Shown: positions 8,716 through 17,130, numbered from the stretch's first letter. The stretch: DNA of 47,768 nucleotides from SLJN01 sp964505385 (GCA_964505385.1 CAZDIA010000022.1:1-47768), one strand, 5' to 3'. Numbers and translations: made by a program. The notes: a model not told the origin generated them from the sequence alone.

Positions 8716-9513
8716 ATGAAAAGATTACCAATTATAATTTTGCTTTTGATTTGGGCATTTAGTTGGCAACCGGCCTGGGGTGAAGTTAGTGATGGTGATG
8801 GTGATGATGATAATGACTCCCGTACCGAAGAAGCCAAAGACCGCCTCAGCGGTGAAAGTGGCTCCCTGGCTACCCGAACCGCCCGTCTGATTTTTCACAT
8901 CGGGATAGATGTAATGCCACGTTTCTTTTATTTCGAGGAAGTCAAAGAAAATGAGCCTCCTTTACGCTACAACAGTTATCCGTATCAAAATTCAAATTAT
9001 TCCGGGATTCGCAACTTTGAAGATGGTAGCAGTGGACTTTGGGATATAGAAGGCACCGTATCCATGCCGCAAGGCAGAGAAGCAATGCAGCAAGCTTCAG
9101 CAAATATTAAAAGAAACTTATCTTACTGGAGTTTGATTGGCGGGTATGAATATCTCAAAGAACAAGGGGCTCCTTACCCGATTCATCAGTATGAGTTTTT
9201 GGTTGAACGCAAATTTCGATTTATACCGCAGGGAGACGGTGGATTGCAACTGGGTGCCCGCGGATTAAATCTGGGCGGGGATAATTATGCCGGCCCGAAT
9301 GTCGGGTTGAATATTGAAGTTTTCCCATTCAACCCCCTTTCATTGGGCTATCGGGGAAGTATCACATTTACCACTTTCACCGAAGTGACCAATCATGAGC
9401 TGGATTTCGGTGTTCATCACAATTCAACCCGGTTTTTCTTCCGCTATCGATGGCTGAATATCGGTGGCGTAAATTTTGAAATCTTCACACTGGGCACAGG
9501 ATTTTATTTTTAA
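8716..9513 (+). CDS. Probable outer-membrane beta-barrel protein, unknown function
   Basis: I do not recognise the family. From the ATG at 8716 the product is 265 residues; a TTG eight codons earlier is less convincing. A signal peptide (MKRL followed by about 14 hydrophobic residues, cleavage near residue 22) leads into a very acidic stretch of alternating Asp, Gly and Ser. The second half has alternating polar/aromatic segments such as TRFFFRYRWL and ends in Phe-Tyr-Phe, like many outer-membrane beta-barrels. It stands alone between divergent and convergent neighbours, and its stop codon begins a partial repeat. A role as a small barrel or surface protein is an inference from composition only. 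Confidence 0.6.
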   Translation: MKRLPIIILLLIWAFSWQPAWGEVSDGDGDDDNDSRTEEAKDRLSGESGSLATRTARLIFHIGIDVMPRFFYFEEVKENEPPLRYNSYPYQNSNYSGIRNFEDGSSGLWDIEGTVSMPQGREAMQQASANIKRNLSYWSLIGGYEYLKEQGAPYPIHQYEFLVERKFRFIPQGDGGLQLGARGLNLGGDNYAGPNVGLNIEVFPFNPLSLGYRGSITFTTFTEVTNHELDFGVHHNSTRFFFRYRWLNIGGVNFEIFTLGTGFYF

Positions 9514-9530
9514 TTAGTGCCTTTAAGAAA
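9513..9530. repeat. Partial copy of the AGTGCC repeat end
   Basis: The sequence ATTAGTGCCTTTAAGAAA directly after a stop codon matches the start of the copies at 7138 and 11504. Only the end of the element is recognisable; the inner part has diverged or is absent. Confidence 0.45.
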
Positions 9531-9540
9531 ATTTATCATT

Positions 9541-9978
9541 CTATCCTTCAAACCAATCCAGACCAAACTGTATCCCGACAACTATAGCTACTGCATATAT
9601 CAAAATACTTATCAAAGAGCCCCAAATCAGCATATCGCGATTCATACGCAATAATTTTGCGGCAACGGCAATGGCCCATATGCCAACCCACGGAGTAATC
9701 AATAAAATATACCACCATCCATATTTATTGATGTTTCGGTGCAGTTTCTCAGAGCCCCTCTTAAGCAACCACCGGCGTACTCGCTGATACCGTATCAGCC
9801 AATAATAACCGTACTCTATCAGCAACACGGGTACGAAATTACCAAAGACTGAGAACACAACCACCGATACAGGATCAAGCCCAAGAGCCATACCGGCCGG
9901 GACAGCTACATATATCTCAAAAAAGGGGAAAAACCCCAAAAACCAGACTGTCGCAGCCTGATAGATATATTCGATCAT
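9541..9978 (-). CDS. Small multidrug-export-type membrane protein (Sm_multidrug_ex family)
   Basis: A 145-residue integral membrane protein with about four hydrophobic segments. The N-terminal region FFPFFEIYVAVPAGMALGL is characteristic of the COG2426 / Sm_multidrug_ex family, in which the conserved Glu-Xaa-Arg/Tyr and Pro-Xaa-Gly lie in the first helices. Members are annotated as putative small multidrug exporters, but substrates are not established. It starts 31 bases after the ferredoxin-like gene and is almost certainly cotranscribed with it, so both would be under the dyads at 10406-10485. The 3' end converges on the preceding plus-strand gene. Confidence 0.75.
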   Translation of the reverse strand: MIEYIYQAATVWFLGFFPFFEIYVAVPAGMALGLDPVSVVVFSVFGNFVPVLLIEYGYYWLIRYQRVRRWLLKRGSEKLHRNINKYGWWYILLITPWVGIWAIAVAAKLLRMNRDMLIWGSLISILIYAVAIVVGIQFGLDWFEG

Positions 9979-10009
9979 GCTACTTTGATTTCAATAACAT
10001 TCGGATCCA

Positions 10010-10387
10010 TTAATCAATTAGCGGATTTTCGATGATGATATATTCCTCTACAGGATTCCCTTCTATCAAATGTTCCCGGATGATGCGCTCCAACACCTTG
10101 GGTGTGCACGAATGATACCAGATTCCCTCCGGATAGACTACAGCCACCGGCCCCCTTTTGCATATCCTCAGACAGTTGGCTTTGGTACGATAAATCCCGC
10201 CGCTACCCTCAAGATCAAGCTCTTTCAATCTTTTTTTCAGATAATTCCACGCCTCAAGCCCGATTTCCTTTTTGCAGCATTTTGGTTCAGTCTGATCAGC
10301 ACATAGAAAAATATGTCGCTTAACTTCTGAAATACCCAGCTCATCGACTTTAGTCTGAAGCGATTTCAATTCATTTTTTATCGGCAT
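10010..10387 (-). CDS. Thioredoxin-like [2Fe-2S] ferredoxin
   Basis: The ATG at 10387 gives 125 residues. Cysteines at C29, C37/C38, C72 and C76, with the pair arranged as CLRIC, fit the C-X(n)-C...C-X3-C cluster ligands of thioredoxin-like [2Fe-2S] ferredoxins (COG3411, related to NuoE and Aquifex Fd4). GPVAVVYPEGIWYH after the last pair is also typical. The reading frame extends 20 codons further upstream, but that part would run through an operator-like inverted repeat, so the shorter start is preferred. It is the first gene of a two-gene operon with a small membrane exporter. The electron partner is unknown. Confidence 0.85.
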   Translation of the reverse strand: MPIKNELKSLQTKVDELGISEVKRHIFLCADQTEPKCCKKEIGLEAWNYLKKRLKELDLEGSGGIYRTKANCLRICKRGPVAVVYPEGIWYHSCTPKVLERIIREHLIEGNPVEEYIIIENPLID

Positions 10388-10405
10388 TTTTATTGCTCCA
10401 AAAAT

Positions 10406-10456
10406 ATACAAGACTTGTATCAATAACCTTTGGCGATAAAGATACAAGTCTTGTTA
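10406..10456. promoter_or_regulatory. Two tandem operator-like dyads before the ferredoxin operon
   Basis: The block ACAAGACTTGTATC (10408-10421) and its exact reverse complement GATACAAGTCTTGT (10441-10454) form a 14-base perfect inverted repeat with a 19-base spacer. Each arm is itself a dyad: ATACAAG-A-CTTGTAT is a perfect 15-base palindrome, and ATACAAG-T-CTTGTTAT is nearly so. This looks like two binding sites for a dimeric regulator, with centres about 33 bases apart, or three helical turns. They begin about 20 bases before the ferredoxin start codon. Redox-responsive regulators such as the Rrf2 family are reasonable candidates, but the regulator is not identified. Confidence 0.65.
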
Positions 10457-10470
10457 TTTATTAAGTCAAA

Positions 10471-10485
10471 TATCAGAATCTGATA
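10471..10485. promoter_or_regulatory. Third dyad, TATCAGA-A-TCTGATA
   Basis: A perfect 15-base palindrome with a single central base lies just beyond the tandem dyads and 11 bases after the superoxide dismutase stop codon. The single-base centre makes it unlikely as an RNA hairpin and more like a protein-binding site. Its sequence differs from the ATACAAG dyads, so it would be for a second regulator. Confidence 0.4.
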
Positions 10486-10495
10486 GCCGGATCAT

Positions 10496-11254
10496 TTACA
10501 GAACCCGGTTATAATTTTCTTCAGCCTGTTCCCAGTTCAGTACATCCCAGAAATTTTCAAGGTAATCACCGCGCCGGTTCTGATAATTCAGATAGTAAGC
10601 GTGTTCCCAAACATCTACACCGATAACCGGATACAATCCCAGTTCAATCGGGGTATCCTGATTAGCAGTTTGCACCAGTTCCAGGTTCCCCGCTTCATCA
10701 GTAGCCAGCCACCCCCAGCCGCTTCCAAAAACGCCGCCAGCATTGTCATTAAACGCTTCTTTCATTTCATCAACACTTCCAAATGTCTGATTGATAGCCT
10801 CTTCCAGGTTGCCATGAGGCCTGCTTTCTTCCGGCGTAAGCAGCTTCCAAAAAAGATCGTGATTATAATGACCACCACCGTTATTTCTGATTGTAGTTCG
10901 AACCTCACCCGGAAGTGCGTCAATGTCGGCCATTAATTCGCCAAGTGTCATTTGCTGCAACTCGGCATGATCTTCAAGAGCGGTATTCAGATTATTGATA
11001 TAGGCCTGATGATGACGTGTATGGTGAATCTCCATCGTTCGTTCATCGATACTCGGTTCGAGTGCATCCGGGCGGTAGGGCAAATCAGCCAATTCGTAAG
11101 GGTAAGTTAATTCTCCCGAACCGGTTGCGGCTTTATTTAGATTGATATTTCTCTTTCGCGATTCCGGGGATTTGGCATGGGTTGAAAAACGGGTGGCCAA
11201 CATTGTCAATCCAAGTCCCCCCACAATTGAAGTGAGCGCTTTTCTTCGGTTCAT
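10496..11254 (-). CDS. Mn-type superoxide dismutase with export signal
   Basis: A 252-residue enzyme converting superoxide to oxygen and peroxide. Metal ligands are H77 (IHHTRHH), H132 (NHDLFW), D214 and H218 (DVWEHAYY). Gly128 before HYNH and Gln199 in ANQDTP are the residues that mark manganese rather than iron enzymes. The first about 27 residues are extra: NRRKAL contains a twin arginine, followed by a hydrophobic stretch and THA as a possible cleavage site, so a Tat-exported form is likely. The linker up to residue 50 is unique. The gene is followed by the ferredoxin operon but separated from it by the dyad cluster. Confidence 0.93.
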   Translation of the reverse strand: MNRRKALTSIVGGLGLTMLATRFSTHAKSPESRKRNINLNKAATGSGELTYPYELADLPYRPDALEPSIDERTMEIHHTRHHQAYINNLNTALEDHAELQQMTLGELMADIDALPGEVRTTIRNNGGGHYNHDLFWKLLTPEESRPHGNLEEAINQTFGSVDEMKEAFNDNAGGVFGSGWGWLATDEAGNLELVQTANQDTPIELGLYPVIGVDVWEHAYYLNYQNRRGDYLENFWDVLNWEQAEENYNRVL

Positions 11255-11619
11255 AATCTATTTTGTTTGGTTATGGTTTATGCTCAGGTCACTAAAAGTT
11301 CTGTAATGATTGAGTAACATCTTCGCATACAGAAGCTGTTCCAAAAACGTCACATCCTTCAACTAATGTTACTATAATGATAAATTATCTACCGATTCTC
11401 AACAGTTTCACTTCAAAATCGTTTCGGAGCTAAACCGGATTTGATAATCATGAGATGCTACAACCCACTGTAACAGAATAGAAACCTGTTATTTACATAG
11501 TATAATTAGTGCCACTAAGAAAACGCCAATATTCAGGGGTTGTAGTTGCAAATATGTTTTCTGTTTCTCGTTAGTCGTTGAGAATATATAAGATGCCTAA
11601 ATATGGTTGACGTTTTTAG
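11255..11619. other. Gene-free region between the superoxide dismutase and DUF4954 genes
   Basis: These 365 bases hold no convincing reading frame. The right part carries a repeat end at 11504-11535. The left part should contain the promoter of the leftward superoxide dismutase gene; I could not place it with confidence. Confidence 0.55.
11504..11535. repeat. Repeat end related to the 125-base palindromic element
   Basis: TAATTAGTGCCACTAAGAAA followed by ACGCCAATATTC matches the left end of the element at 7138 at nearly every base. About 75-100 bases further right, GGTTGACGTTTTTAG weakly resembles the inverted other end, so an eroded copy of similar length (to about 11625) is possible. Confidence 0.55.
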
Positions 11620-13599
11620 TTAACCGGCTTCTTGTTGAAGTTGCTTTATTATTTTTTCCGCCTCGGCTTCGACTTCTTCATTATCCTGCTTCAGTGACTT
11701 TACAAACTTATTCTCATCCGTTTCGCCCCGCACCGTTTGAAAGTCTTCTTCGTTATGGCCGAATACGCCATAGGAGATCCGGCTGTTGGAATCAAATTCT
11801 TTCTTTGCATCGCTGTTAATCATGTTGTTGAATTTGATCTTCTGATTTTTCCATTCGTCTATAACCCGGACAAGAAGTTCAGCATCCCACTTTTCAACCG
11901 GAACATTATGTTGCTGTTCGATCAAGTGAGCACAGCTGGCCCAAGCGTATTCTTCATAGCTATCGTAGATCTCCGAAAGTTTTTTGCGCAATGCTTCCGG
12001 AGTTTGAAAAGTCCCGGCTGCCACATCCTCCAGCAGTTGCTGAAATAGCTCCGTAGGGATGTACATTCCGGACAGATCCACCCAATCCTCACAACGCGTT
12101 GATGGAGTGTATTGCAACTTTTGGATAATTTCGCGGAAATTTCCTGAGAGATCCGTTCCGCGCAACCGTTTGAGCAATCCGTGGCCCATGAAAATTTTGA
12201 CGGCCATATCATAATACCGGCTACAGGTTTTGAGCAGCACTCTTTTGATGTTCAATCCCTTATAATGAACAAACCGCTGTTCTTCGGAAGCAGATTCCTG
12301 CAATTTTACCATAGCTTCCTTCGCTTTGAGCACCTTGCCGATGAGATAAGGATTGAAAAGATCAAAATGAATCCAATCAAATTGTTCCGGGTCTTTTCGC
12401 CGGTCACGATCAGCCCACTTGGCACTGTCCCGCAGTGTTCCGACGGTAAACAGGTTCATGGCCGGGGTTAGCACCGACCTTCCTTCGGTTTGATTAATAT
12501 ATGAGAAGGGAAACTCGGACGAGTCGAAATGCCCGGTGTGTTTATCTATTACAGCGGTAAACGGCCCAATGTACGAGGGCCATGCCATGTAGCTAAACGA
12601 GCCTGTTTTAACACCTCTTTCCATAACGCCCTGATGCACCGGCCCCAGTTTGTACATGTGGTTGCTCTGGTTGGTACCGCTACCCACATTAATGAAAGAA
12701 GTCATGCAGGCGATCAGAAGAGTCGATTTGTGATGGGTGACCGTATAGGGACCAGCAAACAGGCTTACCGCCTCTCCGTGGTAGGCTTCACTATTGGCGA
12801 AAAATGCCGAGTTTTCCGCCGAGAACTGTTTTCCAATCTTCACACCTTGTCCGACAAAACAATCTTCCAACAAAGCACCGCTTTCAACAACCGAACCAGA
12901 CTGGACGATGACATTACTGGCGATAACGCCAGCTCCGATTTGCACCTGGTCTTCTTTACTTCCGGCAAGGGTACACTCTTCCAGACGAACAGCATTATTG
13001 ATGCGGGTATATTCACCAACGTGGACATTTTTCAGCTCGCCCGAGTCTCGGATTTCCGCACCGCTACCGATCCAACCCCGTTCCGATTTTTTCTCTTCAG
13101 CATATTGCCGGATCATCGATTTAAGCTGGTCAGGGATACGCGTGTCATGCCGGCAGGTCGCCATTATGGCTGCAATCTGCGCATTCATGCGATCATACAT
13201 GAATATCTCACGACCACCCCCTTCGTTGAGAACCGAAATCTCCAAACCGTTGCCAAAAGTGGTTTCCCCGGAAATCCTAATCGTACCTACATTCCTGATT
13301 ATCGCACCGGTTTCTACATGGTACCGGGAAAGAAACTGCACCGAAGCAATGAACACATTGTCTTCGATAACCGTGTCACGCAGCGTAGTATTATAGATGC
13401 CGCAACGAACTGTTTCACCCTCTTTGACCTCAATTGTTCCATCAAATACACCAAGGGTGTTCTCCCCTGAAAAATACACATTCTGTACCCGGTCTGGCTG
13501 AAAATTCTGGCTCACCTGAATATGATCCCAGTTATCTGCCTGGCAATTGTTCTTTTTGAGAATAGATATTTCGTCGTTACTCAGATTTCTGTAATTCAT
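11620..13599 (-). CDS. DUF4954 hexapeptide-repeat protein
   Basis: From the ATG at 13599 the product is 659 residues; a TTG at 13689 would overlap nagB and is less likely. Residues of about 60-330 contain many short V/I-xx-G/N-xxx repeats (for example GAIIRNVGTIRISG and GAGVIASNVIVQSG) typical of a left-handed beta-helix. The family DUF4954 occurs in Bacteroidota and spirochaetes and resembles sugar-nucleotide acyl- or nucleotidyltransferase helices, but no activity is established to my knowledge. The C-terminal 300 residues are mostly helical with no motif I recognise. It is the third gene of an operon with an ADP-forming acyl-CoA synthetase and nagB, suggesting a link to amino-sugar metabolism. 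Confidence 0.85.
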   Translation of the reverse strand: MNYRNLSNDEISILKKNNCQADNWDHIQVSQNFQPDRVQNVYFSGENTLGVFDGTIEVKEGETVRCGIYNTTLRDTVIEDNVFIASVQFLSRYHVETGAIIRNVGTIRISGETTFGNGLEISVLNEGGGREIFMYDRMNAQIAAIMATCRHDTRIPDQLKSMIRQYAEEKKSERGWIGSGAEIRDSGELKNVHVGEYTRINNAVRLEECTLAGSKEDQVQIGAGVIASNVIVQSGSVVESGALLEDCFVGQGVKIGKQFSAENSAFFANSEAYHGEAVSLFAGPYTVTHHKSTLLIACMTSFINVGSGTNQSNHMYKLGPVHQGVMERGVKTGSFSYMAWPSYIGPFTAVIDKHTGHFDSSEFPFSYINQTEGRSVLTPAMNLFTVGTLRDSAKWADRDRRKDPEQFDWIHFDLFNPYLIGKVLKAKEAMVKLQESASEEQRFVHYKGLNIKRVLLKTCSRYYDMAVKIFMGHGLLKRLRGTDLSGNFREIIQKLQYTPSTRCEDWVDLSGMYIPTELFQQLLEDVAAGTFQTPEALRKKLSEIYDSYEEYAWASCAHLIEQQHNVPVEKWDAELLVRVIDEWKNQKIKFNNMINSDAKKEFDSNSRISYGVFGHNEEDFQTVRGETDENKFVKSLKQDNEEVEAEAEKIIKQLQQEAG

Positions 13600-13649
13600 G
13601 GCGATTTGGATTCTACTGCAAGTTGAAAAAAGTTTTACCGGTATTATTT

Positions 13650-13676
13650 GGCGAGCCGGATAGGTCTCGACTCGCC
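13650..13676. other. Small hairpin between nagB and the DUF4954 gene
   Basis: GGCGAG at 13650-13655 pairs with CTCGCC at 13671-13676 in the 86-base gap between the two leftward genes. Read leftward it is not followed by a U-tract, so it may act as an mRNA-stabilising or attenuating structure rather than a terminator. Confidence 0.35.
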
Positions 13677-13685
13677 GTTTTGTTA

Positions 13686-14495
13686 TCAAAGCTCAGGCAA
13701 ATTGCTCAAGGCCTCCCTTTCGATGTCCTTGAAATATTTTACCGTGCCGACTTTCAGTTCCATGGTTGCTTCTTCGTCGCAGGCGACCATACCACGGGAA
13801 TGAAGTTGTAGCATAGAGGAGGTCCACATATGATTTATTCCACTTTCGATCATCATGTGCAAGGCGCGCGCCTTCTTTATGCCATTGACAATGATGAGTA
13901 CTTCATCGGCATCCATGACCGTCCCTACCCCTACCGTTAATGCTGTTTTGGGAACTTTGTCGATATCTCCGTCAAAAAAACGGGAATTAGTTACGCGTGT
14001 ATCATAGGTGAGCGTTTTTAGTCGAGTTCGGGATGAAAGAGAGGAACCCGGTTCATTAAAAGCAATGTGACCGTCTTCCCCGATTCCTCCGAGAAACAGA
14101 TCGATACCGCCTACTTCCCTGATCCTTTCCTCGTAGCTTCGGCACTCTTCATTCAGATCTTCAGCATTACCATCCGGGATATTCACCTGTTTTTCAGGAA
14201 TATCAATATGGCCGAACAGGTGCTCTTGCATGAAGTAATGATAGCTCTGAGGATGATCTTCGGGAAGACCAACATATTCATCCATGTTGAAGGTAACCAC
14301 GTTTTTGAAAGAAACCTTGCCTTGCTTGTACAAATCAACCAGCGTTTTGTAGGTGCCCACAGGAGAGGAGCCGGTGGGCAGCCCCAGCACAAAGGGTTTA
14401 TCCTGTGTCGGCTGCGCTTTGTTGATGCGGTGGGCTACATAGTGCCCTACCCACTCGCTTAAGGTGTTGTAATCACTAAAAATAAGATTTCTCAT
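13686..14495 (-). CDS. nagB: Glucosamine-6-phosphate deaminase
   Basis: The ATG at 14495 gives 269 residues, nearly the size of E. coli NagB, and aligns with it from the first residue. The enzyme turns glucosamine 6-phosphate into fructose 6-phosphate and ammonia. Catalytic residues fall at the E. coli numbers: D72 in FNMDEYVGL, then D141, H143 and E148 in GEDGHIAFNEPG. The substrate loop LPTGSSPVGTY is present. It starts 4 bases after the acyl-CoA synthetase gene, so the two are cotranscribed and probably translationally coupled. An earlier in-frame start would lie inside that gene. A second, fused NagB is encoded at 22481-24409. Confidence 0.95.
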   Translation of the reverse strand: MRNLIFSDYNTLSEWVGHYVAHRINKAQPTQDKPFVLGLPTGSSPVGTYKTLVDLYKQGKVSFKNVVTFNMDEYVGLPEDHPQSYHYFMQEHLFGHIDIPEKQVNIPDGNAEDLNEECRSYEERIREVGGIDLFLGGIGEDGHIAFNEPGSSLSSRTRLKTLTYDTRVTNSRFFDGDIDKVPKTALTVGVGTVMDADEVLIIVNGIKKARALHMMIESGINHMWTSSMLQLHSRGMVACDEEATMELKVGTVKYFKDIEREALSNLPEL

Positions 14496-14499
14496 ATAA

Positions 14500-16647
14500 T
14501 TAATTATTTGTTTTATTTTCAAGTATTATTCGGGCATCGGCAGCAAAACTTCCTTTGCCTTCTTCGAGTACGAAAAGTGGATTTATATCCAGTTCTTTGA
14601 TCTGAGGACAGTCTACAGCCAATTGTGAGATTCTTTCGATGCATTCTTTAATTGAGTCCGTGTCGCGGCGCGGCCTTCCTCTTGCACCGTAAAGCAAGGG
14701 TGCTGCCTGGAGTCCGGATATCATTTTATCTACCCTTCCGGAATCGACCGGTGCAATGCCGAAGCTCACATCTTTTATAATCTCAACAAAGATTCCTCCT
14801 AAACCGAACATCACAACCGGTCCGAAAGTGGGGTCTTGCTTGGTGCCCAGTATGACTTCTTCTCCTTCCGGAATCATTTTTTGTACCAAAAAACCTTTGA
14901 TATCGGCATCAGCCTTTGATGCTTGCACCCTTTTTGTCATATCCCGGCACACTTGGCTAACTTCATCAGCTGTGTTAATATCCAGGACAACCCCTTCGAC
15001 ATCGGATTTGTGCACGATATCATCAGAGACTACCTTAACTACAACCGGATACCCGATCCGATCGGCTATCTTTGCTGCATCTTCCGGCGTTTGACCGACC
15101 TCATATTCAGAAACCGGAAGACCATAGGCTTGCAATACTTTAGCAGCCTCATTTTCAGGAAGCCAGGTCCGTTTTTGCTCTATGGCTTCATCAAGGATCC
15201 GGTGGGCAGCCTCGCGGTCAACATCGTTATAGGTTTTAGCCGGCTCAAATTTATCTGAAAGCGCTTTTTTGAAACCGTTTGTAGCCGCAAAAGCTTTGCT
15301 CATGGATTCGGGAAGAATGTAGTGAGGGATGTGGTTCTTTTGCAGAATATCGATTCCGGATGCTACATCAGCCTCACCCATGAATGATGTATAGATCGGT
15401 TTATCAAACTTTCCCGACAAACGACATATTTCCTCAGCAATTTCGTCGATTTCAGTCATGGATTGCGGAGTGAGAATGATAAAAATTCCATCTACATTCG
15501 CGTCTTCAAGTATTTGGGAAATAGCCACATTATAACGGTCGGCACGTGCATCACCGATTACATCGACGGGATTTTTAGTATTGGCGGTATTCGGTAATTT
15601 CTTTTTTAGAACGGATGCCGTTTCTGATGAGAATTCGGCAATTTTAAGACCGTCCTCAACCGCCGCATCAGTAACAAGCACGCCCGGACCGCCGGCATTG
15701 GTAACAACAGCAATACGATTGTCTTTCGGAAGCGGTTGATAAGTGAAGGCAATCGCCTTGTTGAACATCTCTTCTATGTCATTGCATCGCATGATCCCTG
15801 CCTGGCGGAAAGCCGCTTCACAGATTTCGTCGCTTCCGGCTATTGAACCGGTATGCGATGAGGCAGCGGATGCACCCGCATCAGTTTTACCCGCTTTGAT
15901 GGCAAGTACAGGTTTGCCCGCTTCGATCACTTCTCGCGCTGCCTCCATAAGAGCCGCGCCGTCACCGATATCCTCAAGATAGAGCAATACTACCTTGGTT
16001 TTCGGATCATCTTTGAGGTAGTATAGCAGTTCAATTTCGCTGATATCGGCCTTATTTCCTGTACTTACAAATTTCGAAAAGCCGATATGCTTGGCTTGCG
16101 CGTAATCTAATACCGCCGTACAAAGTGCACCGCTTTGCGAGATAAACGCAATGCTTCCCTCTTCAGGCATTTGACGAGCAAATGAGGCATTCATCGCCAC
16201 GTTCCTATCGGGGTTGATTATACCCAGGCAGTTAGGGCCGATGAAAGAAATCCCATATTTTTCAGCGATTTCCACGACCTGCTTTTCCAGCTCGGCTCCT
16301 TTTCCGCCTACTTCCCGGAATCCTGCCGAAATGATCACTACATTTTTGATCCCTTTTTGCCCGCATTGTTCCAGTGCCAGGTGTATCACCGAACTGGGAA
16401 AAACAAGGACCGCAAGATCGACCGGTTCCTCTATATCAATCACATATTTATAGGATTTTACCGAAGCGATGTGCTTTTCTCCGGGACTCACCGGGAAAAG
16501 CGTCCCCTGAAATCCTGACTTCAGTAGATTCCGGAAAATATCTCCTGGAACTGTACCTATTTTATTATTGGCCCCGACCACAGCAATAGATTGGGGCTCA
16601 AACATCGTATCCAAATTCTTGACTCGTTCGGTGGTGTTTTTCTTCAT
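14500..16647 (-). CDS. ADP-forming acyl-CoA (acetate-CoA) synthetase, fused alpha-beta type
   Basis: About 715 residues. Order: CoA-binding Rossmann domain (SIAVVGANN near residue 20), succinyl-CoA-ligase-like domain, then an ATP-grasp domain in the last about 230 residues. The phosphorylated histidine is H265 in SSHTGSIAG (counting from the chosen start). Such enzymes interconvert acetyl- or other acyl-CoA plus ADP and phosphate with the free acid, CoA and ATP; related NDP-forming synthetases have wider substrates. GGAGG is spaced six bases before the ATG at 16647, which favours it over the ATG at 16653 that abuts the GGAGG. First gene of an operon with nagB and DUF4954; acetate released from N-acetylglucosamine would be a natural partner. 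Confidence 0.9.
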   Translation of the reverse strand: MKKNTTERVKNLDTMFEPQSIAVVGANNKIGTVPGDIFRNLLKSGFQGTLFPVSPGEKHIASVKSYKYVIDIEEPVDLAVLVFPSSVIHLALEQCGQKGIKNVVIISAGFREVGGKGAELEKQVVEIAEKYGISFIGPNCLGIINPDRNVAMNASFARQMPEEGSIAFISQSGALCTAVLDYAQAKHIGFSKFVSTGNKADISEIELLYYLKDDPKTKVVLLYLEDIGDGAALMEAAREVIEAGKPVLAIKAGKTDAGASAASSHTGSIAGSDEICEAAFRQAGIMRCNDIEEMFNKAIAFTYQPLPKDNRIAVVTNAGGPGVLVTDAAVEDGLKIAEFSSETASVLKKKLPNTANTKNPVDVIGDARADRYNVAISQILEDANVDGIFIILTPQSMTEIDEIAEEICRLSGKFDKPIYTSFMGEADVASGIDILQKNHIPHYILPESMSKAFAATNGFKKALSDKFEPAKTYNDVDREAAHRILDEAIEQKRTWLPENEAAKVLQAYGLPVSEYEVGQTPEDAAKIADRIGYPVVVKVVSDDIVHKSDVEGVVLDINTADEVSQVCRDMTKRVQASKADADIKGFLVQKMIPEGEEVILGTKQDPTFGPVVMFGLGGIFVEIIKDVSFGIAPVDSGRVDKMISGLQAAPLLYGARGRPRRDTDSIKECIERISQLAVDCPQIKELDINPLFVLEEGKGSFAADARIILENKTNN

Positions 16648-16887
16648 TCTCATCCTCCGGGAGTTATACGTTTAATATTTAAGAAGATACACCTGTTGAT
16701 GTGCAAGTGAGGAGCTTCTTTTGCACAAAACTTGTTCTTATGGTCAGTAGGGAGTTCAGTAAAACTTTGATCTTACATGAATACCCCTGTCGCCTGCAAC
16801 TGAGCACAATTTCTAATCAACCTGTTATAGTATAAAGTTATCTTTTGTGCACCATACAGGAACAAACCCATGCTTTTTTTACTCGAG

Positions 16888-17130
16888 TTAATTATCGAGG
16901 TATCCGGATATAAACTCTACTGCATCGGATACGTTTTGTACTTCCAATGCTTTTTCCTCATCCATTTTTATATCAAACTCTTCCTCAAATGAAGCCACCA
17001 GTTCCATACTTTGCATAGAATCTGCTCCAAGATCGAAAATAAAATTGGCATCATCCGCTATCTGATCCTCTTTTATCTGAAGGACATTTGCAATCACCTT
17101 CTTGACTCGTTGTTGCGTGTTGTTTTGCAT
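16888..17130 (-). CDS. Acyl carrier protein
   Basis: An 80-residue acidic four-helix protein. The phosphopantetheine site is S38 in LGADSMQSMELV, differing from the usual DSLD by Met-Gln. ACP carries acyl chains as thioesters. It is not next to fabF, fabD or other fatty-acid synthesis genes, so it may be a second, specialised ACP rather than the housekeeping copy. It stands between the acyl-CoA synthetase operon and a 417-base gap; the 240-base gap downstream suggests it is transcribed alone. No phosphopantetheinyl transferase is nearby. Confidence 0.9.
   Translation of the reverse strand: MQNNTQQRVKKVIANVLQIKEDQIADDANFIFDLGADSMQSMELVASFEEEFDIKMDEEKALEVQNVSDAVEFISGYLDN

Noticed and set aside
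10388..10447. A longer start for the ferredoxin-like gene
   Set aside because: The added codons run through the operator-like inverted repeat, and the shorter form starts at a normal place for the fold.
12529..13470. A 313-codon open frame on the plus strand inside the DUF4954 gene
   Set aside because: The opposite strand encodes regular hexapeptide repeats; the plus-strand product has no motif and the open frame follows from repetitive codon use.
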